NCBI GenBank assembly: GCA_025359355.1
Contig: JANYGR010000518.1
Location: 1 to 7,686, forward strand
Length of the DNA stretch: 7,686 bases
Direction of reading: 5' to 3'
Origin: Bacteroidota bacterium
GTDB lineage: Bacteria; Bacteroidota; Bacteroidia; B-17B0; Aurantibacillaceae
Shown here: positions 1 through 6,392 of the stretch, piece by piece
Layout: each line of letters begins with the position of its first letter
Numbering within the stretch: position 1 is the stretch's first letter
The notes under the pieces: generated by a model
Database searches by the model: none
Told to the model about the DNA's origin: nothing
The model's input: only the letters and a program-made list of their open reading frames with translations
Program-made: the position numbers and the translations under genes

Positions 1-145
1 TGTGGAAGAATCAACTACACCAACAATAAATGGTAAAAATGTATCGTATACTGTAAATAAAAATGGTGCTTTAGCAAAAGGTATTTACATTGTTAATATT
101 GATGTAAACAACCAACGCATTTCTAAAAAATTAATTATTGAATAA
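1..145 (+). CDS. C-terminal end of a T9SS-secreted protein (type A sorting domain), 5' part outside window
   Basis: Reading codons from base 2 gives about 47 residues ending in GIYIVNIDVNNQRISKKLIIE-stop (split here: GIYIVNIDV, then NNQRISKKLIIE). The pattern of a G-x-Y-x-V strand, a short polar turn and a final basic K-K-L-I-I-E strand is the hallmark of the Por secretion system type A C-terminal sorting domain. In this family the tail directs the protein through the type IX secretion system across the outer membrane and is then removed. The catalytic or adhesive part lies upstream of the window, so the protein's own function cannot be told. A strong terminator follows 20 bases after the stop. 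Confidence is high for the sorting tail and nil for the cargo's role. Confidence 0.85.
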   Translation, partial: VEESTTPTINGKNVSYTVNKNGALAKGIYIVNIDVNNQRISKKLIIE

Positions 146-164
146 GCTGTAGTTTTATATCAAT

Positions 165-200
165 AAAAAGTCCCTTGTTATTTCTAACGGGGGGCTTTTT
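165..200 (+). terminator. Rho-independent terminator of the T9SS cargo gene
   Basis: A 16-bp stem (165-180 with 185-200) closes a 4-base TTTC loop. It pairs without bulges if three G-U wobbles are allowed. The core is a C run against a G run, and the right arm ends in five T. It lies 20 bases after the upstream stop codon and isolates that gene from the phosphatase operon. Confidence 0.85.
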
Positions 201-308
201 GTTTAGGATATATACTCTATCTTATTATTACTGATTTTAATTGGGGTCGTTGTAACCATATTAAATAATAATGATGTATAAAAGTATTATAAAGTTAAAC
301 AAAAGGTC

Positions 309-316
309 TCATTTTG
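309..316 (+). promoter_or_regulatory. Possible -7 box for the phosphatase operon
   Basis: TCATTTTG differs from the Bacteroidota -7 consensus TAnnTTTG at one base and ends 30 bases before the start codon, the same spacing as the better boxes in this window. No TTTG -33 element is seen at the expected distance, so support is weak. The remaining sequence from 201 to 345 is AT-rich and shows nothing else I can name. Confidence 0.3.
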
Positions 317-345
317 TGTTTCAAATAGAAGAGTAGGTAATAAGA

Positions 346-1215
346 ATGGACGTAAGTTATTTTAAGGAACAGTTGCAAGCGAAAGAGGATATGCTCGCTC
401 AAACGACTAATTTTTTAGTCAAAATTCAGCATGACTTGGAAAAAAACAACAATGAATTATTACTTGCTAATAAAGATATTTTTGACAGTATCAGTTTCGC
501 TGGACTTATTCAAAAGTCGTTATTACCTGATAGTGATATTCTGAAAATTTTCTTTAAAGATGCCTCCTACAAAGTAATTCAGCAAATAGGTATAGGAGGC
601 GACACTGTATTTATAAAAAACACAAATAAAGGAGTTGTATTTGGATTGTTAGATTCAACTGGACATGGTATACCTGCAGCATTGCTTAGTATTTCGGGCA
701 CACTTTTATTGAAGGAACTAATGACATCTATGGAAATAGATAATCCTCAAACACTGCTTAACCTTTTAAATTACCAACTACACAAAACTTTTGACAATAA
801 TAAAATGTCAATAGCGCATAAGGAGGGAGTTATTTTTAGTTATTCATCAACTCAAAATAGTTTAACTTATAGCTCTGCTAAAGGCAGAGCGCTTTTGCTA
901 CATCAAAACGGTGAAATAGAGGAATTAGCAAATACAAAAAAATCGATTGGAGAACAGGATAATACAGAGTTTGAACTTTTTGAAATTAGCATAACAGATG
1001 GAGATAAACTCATTATGTATTCTGATGGTTTAACAGATCAGTTTGGAGGTGATAAAAATAAAAAATTTTCTCGTGAACGATTAAAAAATATAGTAAGTAA
1101 AAGGTCAACTGAAGGTGCAAGTAGCCTAGTTAACACTATAGAAGAAGAATTTGCACTTTGGAAAAAGGAAAATATACAAACAGACGATGTATCATTTATG
1201 ATTATAGAATTTTAA
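346..1215 (+). CDS. SpoIIE/RsbU-family PP2C-type serine/threonine phosphatase
   Basis: This 289-residue protein is probably a Mn/Mg-dependent phosphatase acting on phosphoserine or phosphothreonine of a STAS-type partner. Residues about 5-45 are charged and heptad-like, a likely coiled coil. They lead into a linker with IQKSLLP (55-61), typical of SpoIIE-family proteins of Bacteroidota. The metal-binding aspartates all have counterparts: GGD (D86), DSTGHG (D103), YSDG (D227) and DD (280-281). The family signature DQFGG follows at 231-235. No transmembrane, GAF, PAS, TPR or response-regulator domain is present, so the input signal must come through the coiled coil or a partner. The ATG is the first start after an in-frame TAG at 334-336. 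The next gene begins 3 bases after the stop, so the two are almost certainly cotranscribed and perhaps translationally coupled. The family call is firm; the substrate is inferred. Confidence 0.92.
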   Translation: MDVSYFKEQLQAKEDMLAQTTNFLVKIQHDLEKNNNELLLANKDIFDSISFAGLIQKSLLPDSDILKIFFKDASYKVIQQIGIGGDTVFIKNTNKGVVFGLLDSTGHGIPAALLSISGTLLLKELMTSMEIDNPQTLLNLLNYQLHKTFDNNKMSIAHKEGVIFSYSSTQNSLTYSSAKGRALLLHQNGEIEELANTKKSIGEQDNTEFELFEISITDGDKLIMYSDGLTDQFGGDKNKKFSRERLKNIVSKRSTEGASSLVNTIEEEFALWKKENIQTDDVSFMIIEF

Positions 1216-1218
1216 ATT

Positions 1219-1680
1219 ATGACAACACTAAACGTTAAGGGGTATGAGTTTACATTAGAAAACAAAGGTGCTTTTTCTTCATTGTATTTTAACGAACAGT
1301 TAAAAATGGCTATATGCTTTGCCGAAGAAGAATATATTCCTATTGACAGTTTTAAAGAAATGTTTTTACATATTTCTGTCATGATAGATAAAACTGAAAT
1401 TAAGCACCTGGTGTTTGATAAACAAAAATTAAGAACCTTTCATCAGCCTAGTATGGAATGGTATTTTGCTGTTTGGAAGCCTAGTATGAAAAGTAAAGGG
1501 TTGATTAGTCATTATAAAATTTTACCTAAACTAATTTGGTTTGAAAAAGCAGTTGAAGCTGGTAAGTATGAAATATTTCAGAAATTTAGTAAAGAAATTT
1601 TAAATGGAATTACTATTACCTATGTAAATTCTATAGAGCAGGCTATTGAAAATAGTTTATTAAATGATACAAAAGTTTAA
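1219..1680 (+). CDS. Small STAS/SpoIIAA-like protein, putative partner of the phosphatase
   Basis: This 153-residue soluble protein has no signal peptide or membrane segment. An N-terminal strand region (about 8-37) is followed by a helix (43-57), then HLVFDKQKL (63-71), which looks like the central strand of a STAS fold. Next come RTFHQPSMEW (72-81), a W-K-P stretch (86-88), a LPKLIWF strand or helix (102-108), a helix with VEAGKYEIFQKF (112-123), and a last strand ITITYV (131-136) followed by SIEQAIE (138-144). This alternating pattern and the final strand-helix resemble STAS/SEC14-like proteins common in Bacteroidota, from memory and not by alignment. It follows the SpoIIE-type phosphatase by 3 bases, which suggests a partner-switching role as phosphatase substrate. 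S78 or T73, just after the central strand, sit roughly where anti-sigma antagonists carry their phosphosite. No kinase or sigma factor is in view. Function is inferred mainly from context. Confidence 0.6.
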   Translation: MTTLNVKGYEFTLENKGAFSSLYFNEQLKMAICFAEEEYIPIDSFKEMFLHISVMIDKTEIKHLVFDKQKLRTFHQPSMEWYFAVWKPSMKSKGLISHYKILPKLIWFEKAVEAGKYEIFQKFSKEILNGITITYVNSIEQAIENSLLNDTKV

Positions 1681-1685
1681 GTTTG
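1678..1685 (+). promoter_or_regulatory. Possible -7 box upstream of miaE
   Basis: TAAGTTTG matches TAnnTTTG exactly and overlaps the stop codon of the preceding gene. A TTTA at 1656-1659 lies 18 bases upstream, near the -33 position (consensus TTTG). If used, it gives a leader of about 125 bases for miaE that contains the hairpin at 1762-1796. A chance match is possible in AT-rich DNA. Confidence 0.35.
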
Positions 1686-1761
1686 TTTTAGGTAAATTAT
1701 AGGAAAACACAACTAATAAATTAATTCTTAAGCAAGAATCAAGAGATTATTTTATAATTTT

Positions 1762-1796
1762 AACGCTGTTAAGGATTGTCTTAACAGAGTTTTTTA
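1762..1796 (+). terminator. Rho-independent terminator after the phosphatase operon (or miaE leader attenuator)
   Basis: A perfect 8-bp stem (CTGTTAAG at 1766-1773 with CTTAACAG at 1780-1787) has a 6-base loop. After one G-A mismatch it extends by three more pairs (1762-1764 with 1789-1791). A run of T (1790-1795) follows. The simplest reading is the terminator of the phosphatase/STAS-like operon. It ends only about 22 bases before the miaE start. Confidence 0.7.
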
Positions 1797-1817
1797 TTAA
1801 TACCAAAATCAAAGACT

Positions 1818-2402
1818 ATGCTTGGTTTAAAATTAGCAACAGACCCGCGTTGGGTAAATATCGTTGAAAAAAATATCGAAGAAATATTAACGGATCACGC
1901 GTATTGTGAGCAAAAAGCCGCCACTAATGCCTTGTCTATTTTAATTAGTTACCCGTATCATACCGATTTGGTAGACGATATGCTTGCCTTAGCCAAGGAA
2001 GAATTGACTCATTTTGAAATGGTACATCAAAAAATAAAAGACCGAGGATTAACACTTGGCTTTGAACGTAAAGATGAGTATGTGGGAGAGTTATTTAAAT
2101 TTATGCGTAAAGGCCATCGCAAAGAAATAGTATTGATTGATCGCTTGCTGTTTGGTGCTATGATTGAGGCTCGTAGTTGCGAACGTTTCAAATTATTGTC
2201 GGAACAAATAAATGATGCAGATTTAAAAGAATTTTACAGAGAGTTAATGATCAGTGAAGCAGGGCACTATACTCTGTTTATTGGTTTTGCTCGTAAATAT
2301 GGCAGCGATGTAGAAGATGTGGATGCTCGTTGGGAACAATGGCTCGAATACGAGGCAAACGTTCTGAAAAACTACGGCAAAAAAGAAACCATTCATGGGT
2401 AA
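1818..2402 (+). CDS. miaE: tRNA-(ms2io6A37) hydroxylase MiaE
   Basis: This 194-residue, all-helical protein of the ferritin-like diiron family matches the usual MiaE length. MiaE uses O2 to hydroxylate the isopentenyl side chain of 2-methylthio-N6-isopentenyladenosine at position 37 of tRNAs reading U-starting codons. The expected iron ligands are all present: E31 (in CEQKA), E62 and H65 (in EELTH), E117 (in IEARSCERF), and E147 and H150 (in SEAGH). The opening LGLKLATDPRW is also characteristic. The protein is cytoplasmic, with no signal or membrane segment. The ATG at 1818 is preceded by A-rich sequence instead of a Shine-Dalgarno motif. No convincing hairpin is seen in the 95 bases after the stop, so some read-through into eno is possible. 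The activity depends on tRNA already modified by MiaA and MiaB, whose genes are not in the window. Confidence 0.93.
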   Translation: MLGLKLATDPRWVNIVEKNIEEILTDHAYCEQKAATNALSILISYPYHTDLVDDMLALAKEELTHFEMVHQKIKDRGLTLGFERKDEYVGELFKFMRKGHRKEIVLIDRLLFGAMIEARSCERFKLLSEQINDADLKEFYRELMISEAGHYTLFIGFARKYGSDVEDVDARWEQWLEYEANVLKNYGKKETIHG

Positions 2403-2455
2403 TTTAGTTATTCACTATTTATTCAAAACGACCTTAAGTTTCAAAAAACTTTATC

Positions 2456-2463
2456 TAATTTTG
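2456..2463 (+). promoter_or_regulatory. -7 promoter box of eno
   Basis: TAATTTTG fits the Bacteroidota -7 consensus TAnnTTTG exactly and is followed by GC. It ends 35 bases before the enolase start codon. No clear TTTG -33 box is found at the usual distance. Transcription would begin near 2469-2471, giving a short A-rich leader. Confidence 0.6.
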
Positions 2464-2497
2464 CGCACCTTATTAAACTAAAAAACAATAACATATT

Positions 2498-3790
2498 ATG
2501 TCATTTATTCATTCCATTGTAGCTCGTCAAATATTAGATTCACGCGGAAATCCAACCATTGAAGTAGATGTGATCACCGATCAAGGAATTTTAGGTAGAG
2601 CAGCTGTGCCATCAGGCGCATCAACAGGTATGCACGAAGCAGTTGAGCTACGTGATAATGATAAAACACAGTATTTAGGAAAAGGCGTTTTACGTGCAGT
2701 TAACAATGTAAATACCGTAATAGCAGAGCGTTTAAAAGGTATGTATATCTTTGATCAAGCAGAGATAGACAGAACGATGATTGAATTAGATGGTACGGCA
2801 AACAAAGGAAATTTGGGAGCTAATGCAATCTTAGGTGTTTCTTTGGCTGCTGCTAGAGCTGCTTCTGAGGCTTGCGGACAACCCTTGTATCGTTATATAG
2901 GCGGTGTTAATGCTAATTTATTACCTATTCCCATGATGAACATTTTAAATGGTGGTTCTCATGCGGATAATGGAATTGATTTTCAAGAATTTATGATTAT
3001 GCCTATCGGTGCCAATAGCTTTAGCGATGGCTTACGTATGGGAACTGAAATTTTTCATCATTTAAAAGCAGTACTTAAGTCTCAAGGTTTAGCTACTAAT
3101 GTGGGTGATGAAGGCGGATTTGCACCTAACTTCAAAAACAACGAAGAGGCTATTAAAGCAGTGATGCAGGCTATTGACAAAGCAGGCTACAAAGCAGGCG
3201 AAGATATTTACATTGCGATGGATGCGGCTTCTTCTGAGTTTTATAATACTGAAGAAAAAATATATCATTTCAAAAAATCAACAGGCGATAAATTAACATC
3301 GGCTCAAATGGCTGATTTTTGGGCTGATTGGAGAAAAAAATATCCTATCATTTCCATTGAAGATGGTTTTGCAGAAGAAGATTGGGCTGGTTGGAAATTA
3401 ATGACTGATAAATTAGGCGCATCAACTCAATTAGTTGGCGACGATTTATTTGTAACCAACGTTGATTTTTTATCTAAAGGAATTAAGATGGGCGTTGCTA
3501 ATTCTATCTTAGTAAAAGTAAATCAAATAGGTACTTTAACAGAAACAATTAATGCTGTGCAAATGGCGCAAACAAATAGTTATACGTCTGTAATGAGCCA
3601 CCGTAGCGGAGAAACAGAAGATACAACGATTGCAGATTTAGCAGTAGCTTTAAGCTGCGGTCAAATTAAAACGGGTTCAGCATCTCGTAGCGACCGGATA
3701 GCTAAGTACAACCAGTTATTACGTATCGAAGAGCAATTGGGTAATAACGCAAGATACTTAGGAAAAGACTTTAAGTTTATTGGAAAGTAA
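2498..3790 (+). CDS. eno: Enolase (phosphopyruvate hydratase)
   Basis: Enolase interconverts 2-phosphoglycerate and phosphoenolpyruvate in glycolysis and gluconeogenesis; in many bacteria it also joins the RNA degradosome, for which there is no evidence here. The protein is 430 residues, the usual bacterial length. The substrate loop SGASTG lies at 39-44. The acid pair is E164 (FQEF) and E205 (GDEGG). The Mg ligands are D242 (MDAASSEF), E288 (SIEDG) and D315 (VGDD). The base lysine is K340 (LVKVNQIGT), and the loop SHRSGETED (367-375) and K391 (KTGSASRSDR) complete the site. Nothing is missing and the frame is intact. The ATG places the conserved IHSIVARQILDSRGNPT segment at residues 4-20. 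The gene has its own -7 box upstream and a strong bidirectional terminator downstream, so it is probably monocistronic and well expressed. Confidence 0.98.
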   Translation: MSFIHSIVARQILDSRGNPTIEVDVITDQGILGRAAVPSGASTGMHEAVELRDNDKTQYLGKGVLRAVNNVNTVIAERLKGMYIFDQAEIDRTMIELDGTANKGNLGANAILGVSLAAARAASEACGQPLYRYIGGVNANLLPIPMMNILNGGSHADNGIDFQEFMIMPIGANSFSDGLRMGTEIFHHLKAVLKSQGLATNVGDEGGFAPNFKNNEEAIKAVMQAIDKAGYKAGEDIYIAMDAASSEFYNTEEKIYHFKKSTGDKLTSAQMADFWADWRKKYPIISIEDGFAEEDWAGWKLMTDKLGASTQLVGDDLFVTNVDFLSKGIKMGVANSILVKVNQIGTLTETINAVQMAQTNSYTSVMSHRSGETEDTTIADLAVALSCGQIKTGSASRSDRIAKYNQLLRIEEQLGNNARYLGKDFKFIGK

Positions 3791-3817
3791 TAAAATTAAG
3801 GTTTCAACAAACAACAC

Positions 3818-3858
3818 ATTAAAAAGGCTTAGTAATAATTTTACTAAGCCTTTTTAAT
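3818..3858. terminator. Bidirectional terminator between eno and the convergent membrane-protein gene
   Basis: An 18-bp perfect inverted repeat (3818-3835 with 3841-3858) surrounds a 5-base loop. It has a GGCTTAGTAA core and A5/T5 tracts on the two arms, so each strand ends its hairpin in a T run. It lies 28 bases after the eno stop and 42 bases beyond the stop of the minus-strand gene, and can serve both. Confidence 0.9.
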
Positions 3859-3899
3859 TTTACACTATCAAAAAACTTCTGATACCATTAATCTTATAA

Positions 3900-5027
3900 T
3901 TAAAGATTAAACAATTTTTCTCGTTCGGTAAATTCCATTTTTACATCTTGAGAACTCGTTTCAGTGATATGGATGATGTATCGTTGCACGGATTTAAAAA
4001 CACGGTATTCAGGAACGCAAGGTGTATTAAGCTCAGTTAGCGCCCATTTTTTGATGTGTAATATATTATGATTGGGGCTGGTGGTTACAAAGTTCTGAAT
4101 GTAATAAGGTAATTTTTTATAGGCATCGTCTGATATAATAAGCTTACAATCGTTCGTGTTACCTGAGTATAGTGAGCTTGATAAGTAAGAATCGTATTTA
4201 TTTTGGAAACTAAAAAATGGGAAGATAAACATTAATGTAATTACTAAATAAAAACATAGGCCTTTAAATAAAATAGCAATATCAAAAAAACGTTCACGCT
4301 CAACGTTTGCAAATAATAATAAATTGAGGATAATCATAATGATATTCCATGGCCAAACAACGTAGTTATATGAATTTCCAAAAGGCCCCAATAACAATAA
4401 AATAAAAATATGCATTGCAATAACCATAGGTAAGATGATGTAGCGTGTGGGTTTGATAAGTAAACCTATGCCTATAGCCAATTCGATGTACGGAACAATT
4501 TTACCAAAATGAAGCGCTAGCTGCATTTGTCTAGTATTTAAGATCTGTTCTAAAGGGCTGATCATCCATGTATATGTATGTGTAATAAAATGTGAATTCA
4601 TTTTTTGTAAGCCACTAAATATATAGATTAAGGCTACCAATACTTGCAACGAAATAAAAACCATAGTATAATTATTAGGTTCATCTACTCGTTGTTTGTA
4701 AAATAATAGAACCGCTAAGATTAACATATAATTAAAAAACCAAGGTTGTAACCGATTCTGATCATCTATACATAAATAAATGGAAAATAGAATAAGTAAA
4801 ACGGTTGGTATTTTAGAATTTGAAATAAAAGCAAAAACAATTAGGGCAATTAATGCACCAAGATTGATATAATCATAAGGAGCTGGAATACCAGTGAAAT
4901 CTATAAATAGGGGTGATTTAGGAAACCAACGTTGCCCTGCCCATAAATTGAAACTCAACACTACTGATATGAAAACACCAATGAGTATGGTTAATTTAAT
5001 GAGTTGTAAACGTTGAGGTATGCGCAT
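3900..5027 (-). CDS. Multi-pass membrane protein, HTTM/vitamin-K-carboxylase-like, function unknown
   Basis: This 375-residue protein has about nine hydrophobic segments (roughly 11-29, 54-69, 73-87, 98-110, 121-139, 179-191, 194-213, 224-240 and 252-273). A hydrophilic tail of about 100 residues (275-375) follows, with two cysteines (C294, C337). FNLWAGQRWFP (26-36) after the first segment, IYIFSGLQKM (134-143) and a GPFGNSYNYVVWPWN region (214-228) recall bacterial HTTM and DoxX-like proteins related to vitamin K-dependent gamma-carboxylase. This comparison is from memory and gives no reaction or substrate. Membrane location is certain; the tail's side is not settled. The ATG at 5025-5027 gives a basic N-terminus before the first segment. 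It lies downstream of the transpeptidase-family gene but behind a terminator, so it probably has its own promoter. Only a weak TATTTTTA candidate (5054-5061, minus strand) is seen. Confidence 0.7.
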   Translation of the reverse strand: MRIPQRLQLIKLTILIGVFISVVLSFNLWAGQRWFPKSPLFIDFTGIPAPYDYINLGALIALIVFAFISNSKIPTVLLILFSIYLCIDDQNRLQPWFFNYMLILAVLLFYKQRVDEPNNYTMVFISLQVLVALIYIFSGLQKMNSHFITHTYTWMISPLEQILNTRQMQLALHFGKIVPYIELAIGIGLLIKPTRYIILPMVIAMHIFILLLLGPFGNSYNYVVWPWNIIMIILNLLLFANVERERFFDIAILFKGLCFYLVITLMFIFPFFSFQNKYDSYLSSSLYSGNTNDCKLIISDDAYKKLPYYIQNFVTTSPNHNILHIKKWALTELNTPCVPEYRVFKSVQRYIIHITETSSQDVKMEFTEREKLFNL

Positions 5028-5060
5028 AGTATTCGCTGTCTATTAAGACTTCTTAAAAAT

Positions 5061-5087
5061 AAAAAAAGAGATAGTACTATCTCTTTT
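5061..5087 (-). terminator. Terminator of the L,D-transpeptidase-family gene
   Basis: Bases 5064-5087 form a perfect 24-bp palindrome, giving a 10-bp stem with a GTAC loop. On the minus strand it is followed by a run of seven T (5061-5067, partly within the stem). It lies about 90 bases after the minus-strand stop at 5179 and about 34 bases before the next minus-strand start. The bases between 5088 and 5178 are AT-rich 3' untranslated sequence with no ORF I would defend. Confidence 0.75.
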
Positions 5088-5178
5088 AAAATGGGAATGT
5101 TATGCACAATTATTTTTTAGTATCAGGATATATAAATTAATCGTAATTAGTATTGTATCAATAATTGCTGTATTACAA

Positions 5179-5940
5179 TTATTCCTCAAAAAAGTACCTC
5201 CCTTTTTTATCAATATTAACTTTAGGAAGCCAATGATGTTCTTCAAAATAATCGTAGGCTGGTTTTAAAGTATTCCAAAAAGCGACTTTACTTTTAGGAT
5301 AGTTTGCTTCCAGCATTTTTAAATTAGCTTCCGTAAATTTGGTTGGAAAAATATCAATATAAATAGGATTGTTTCTGTTTTTTGCTTCTAAGCACAATAC
5401 ATATAATTCTTTAATTTTGTCGTTCGTCATAGGTAAACAACCAATAGTGACACAGTCACCATGCATCATAATGGCGCCACCTGCATTAGTGCCTTCTTTA
5501 AGTATCACATCGCTGGCATTTGGATAATTAATACGCATGCTCAAATAGTAATTACTTTTAGGGTTAAACAAATCAATTTGATAAAATCCCTCGGGTACTT
5601 GGCCGTCACCTTCCTTACGCTTAGGTCCTAAAGATCCACTGCTAGCGCAAATATCGTAAGTTTTAAATAACTTGTATTTAGTTTCTCCTTTGTTTTTCAT
5701 CCAAACTTCTAAAACACCATCTTGTTTAAAGGCACGCATATAGATATCAAATTCATTCGGATTAATTTTAACTGTCTTTAATTCTGTTTGTAAAGGCCCC
5801 CATTTGGCATCATAAGCATCTTTTACCCGAGCGTTTTTGAGCTGACCCGTTTTAAAGGAGCTTGTTTTTACTTGAGCGTTACAATACAAGGGGAGTGTAA
5901 CAACTAACAGGGCACTATGTATAACATTAATAATTCTCAC
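5179..5940 (-). CDS. Secreted YkuD-domain L,D-transpeptidase-family protein, YafK/DpaA type
   Basis: This 253-residue exported enzyme acts on peptidoglycan. A signal peptide covers residues 1-22 (hydrophobic core 8-18, likely cut CNA|Q); C20 does not sit in a proper lipobox. The YkuD catalytic region spans about 60-198: EGDGQVPEGFY (110-120), NPKSNYYLSMRINYP (126-140) and the active-site motif HGDCVTIGC (160-168), with H160 and nucleophile C168. CVTIGCLPMT is the YafK form of the motif. E. coli YafK (DpaA, formerly LdtF) cleaves Braun's lipoprotein from peptidoglycan instead of making 3-3 crosslinks. Which reaction occurs here cannot be told from sequence. The start is GTG (5938-5940): an in-frame TAA lies eight codons upstream and no ATG occurs before residue 68. 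It is divergent from the divIC-like gene with 57 bases between the starts, an envelope-linked pairing. Confidence 0.88.
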   Translation of the reverse strand: MRIINVIHSALLVVTLPLYCNAQVKTSSFKTGQLKNARVKDAYDAKWGPLQTELKTVKINPNEFDIYMRAFKQDGVLEVWMKNKGETKYKLFKTYDICASSGSLGPKRKEGDGQVPEGFYQIDLFNPKSNYYLSMRINYPNASDVILKEGTNAGGAIMMHGDCVTIGCLPMTNDKIKELYVLCLEAKNRNNPIYIDIFPTKFTEANLKMLEANYPKSKVAFWNTLKPAYDYFEEHHWLPKVNIDKKGRYFFEE

Positions 5941-5962
5941 AGATATAAGTATAAATTCTAAT

Positions 5963-5970
5963 TAAATTTG
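5963..5970 (+). promoter_or_regulatory. -7 box of the divIC-like gene in the divergent intergenic region
   Basis: TAAATTTG fits TAnnTTTG exactly and ends 27 bases before the ATG at 5998. On the opposite strand TAATTTTA (5975-5982) is a one-mismatch candidate for the transpeptidase-family gene. The two promoters would overlap within the 57-base divergent region and could influence each other. Confidence 0.5.
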
Positions 5971-5997
5971 AACATAAAATTAGTATTATAATTGACT

Positions 5998-6282
5998 ATG
6001 TTATTTCTTAAATTGTTAAAAAACAAATATTTAATTGTGGTTATCGCACTTGGTATTTGGTTGTTATATTTTGATAAAAATGATTTATTTACTCAATTAG
6101 AGATGGTTAAGAGATGTAATAAACTCAAAGCTGAAAAGGAGTATTACGTTGCTGAAATAGAAAACAATAAAAAAGAAATTTACGAGCTGCAACATAATAC
6201 CAAAAGTTTAGAAACCTTTGCTCGTGAAAAATATTACATGAAAAAAGACAATGAAGATGTCTTTGTTTTTGTAACTAAATAA
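5998..6282 (+). CDS. DivIC/FtsB-family septum formation initiator
   Basis: This 94-residue divisome protein has a short basic cytoplasmic N-terminus and one membrane segment (about 11-25). A charged extracytoplasmic coiled coil follows (about 31-66). The conserved tail has FAREKYYMKKDNEDVF at 74-89, the form usual in Bacteroidota. DivIC/FtsB pairs with FtsL and FtsQ/DivIB at mid-cell and helps activate septal peptidoglycan synthesis. I chose the ATG at 5998 over an in-frame TTG two codons earlier (5992) because ATG is favoured and both give the same topology. It is transcribed away from the transpeptidase-family gene. In E. coli ftsB follows eno directly; here two minus-strand genes lie between the equivalents. 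No terminator is obvious in the 142 bases before the next start. Confidence 0.88.
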   Translation: MLFLKLLKNKYLIVVIALGIWLLYFDKNDLFTQLEMVKRCNKLKAEKEYYVAEIENNKKEIYELQHNTKSLETFAREKYYMKKDNEDVFVFVTK

Positions 6283-6392
6283 AAATCTGTTTATCAGTAA
6301 TTTAGATGATTTTATGAAGTGTTTTAATGAAATTTAGTGTGTAATCAATTCTGTTAATTTTTTGAAAATTGTTTTTTAACATTATTTAGTAT

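Noticed and set aside
3888..3910. 8-bp inverted repeat (TTAATCTT / AAGATTAA) across the stop of the minus-strand membrane-protein gene
   Set aside because: It is AT-rich and has no T tract downstream on the minus strand; the much stronger bidirectional hairpin at 3818-3858 already accounts for termination.
5054..5061. TATTTTTA on the minus strand as promoter of the membrane-protein gene
   Set aside because: It has one mismatch, overlaps the T tract of the upstream terminator, and has no -33 partner, so it is mentioned only in the gene entry.
5195..5940. Lipoprotein reading of the transpeptidase-family protein because of C20 in the signal peptide
   Set aside because: The residues before the cysteine (P-L-Y) do not fit a lipobox; a signal peptidase I cut after A22 is more likely.
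5992..5997. TTG start two codons before the ATG of the divIC-like gene
   Set aside because: An ATG at 5998 is available, preserves the same topology and conserved regions, and is the likelier start; the extra two residues have no support.
6355..6377. AATTTT-TTG-AAAATT hairpin followed by a T run, possible terminator of the divIC-like gene
   Set aside because: The stem has only A-T pairs and six base pairs, too weak to call in such AT-rich DNA.
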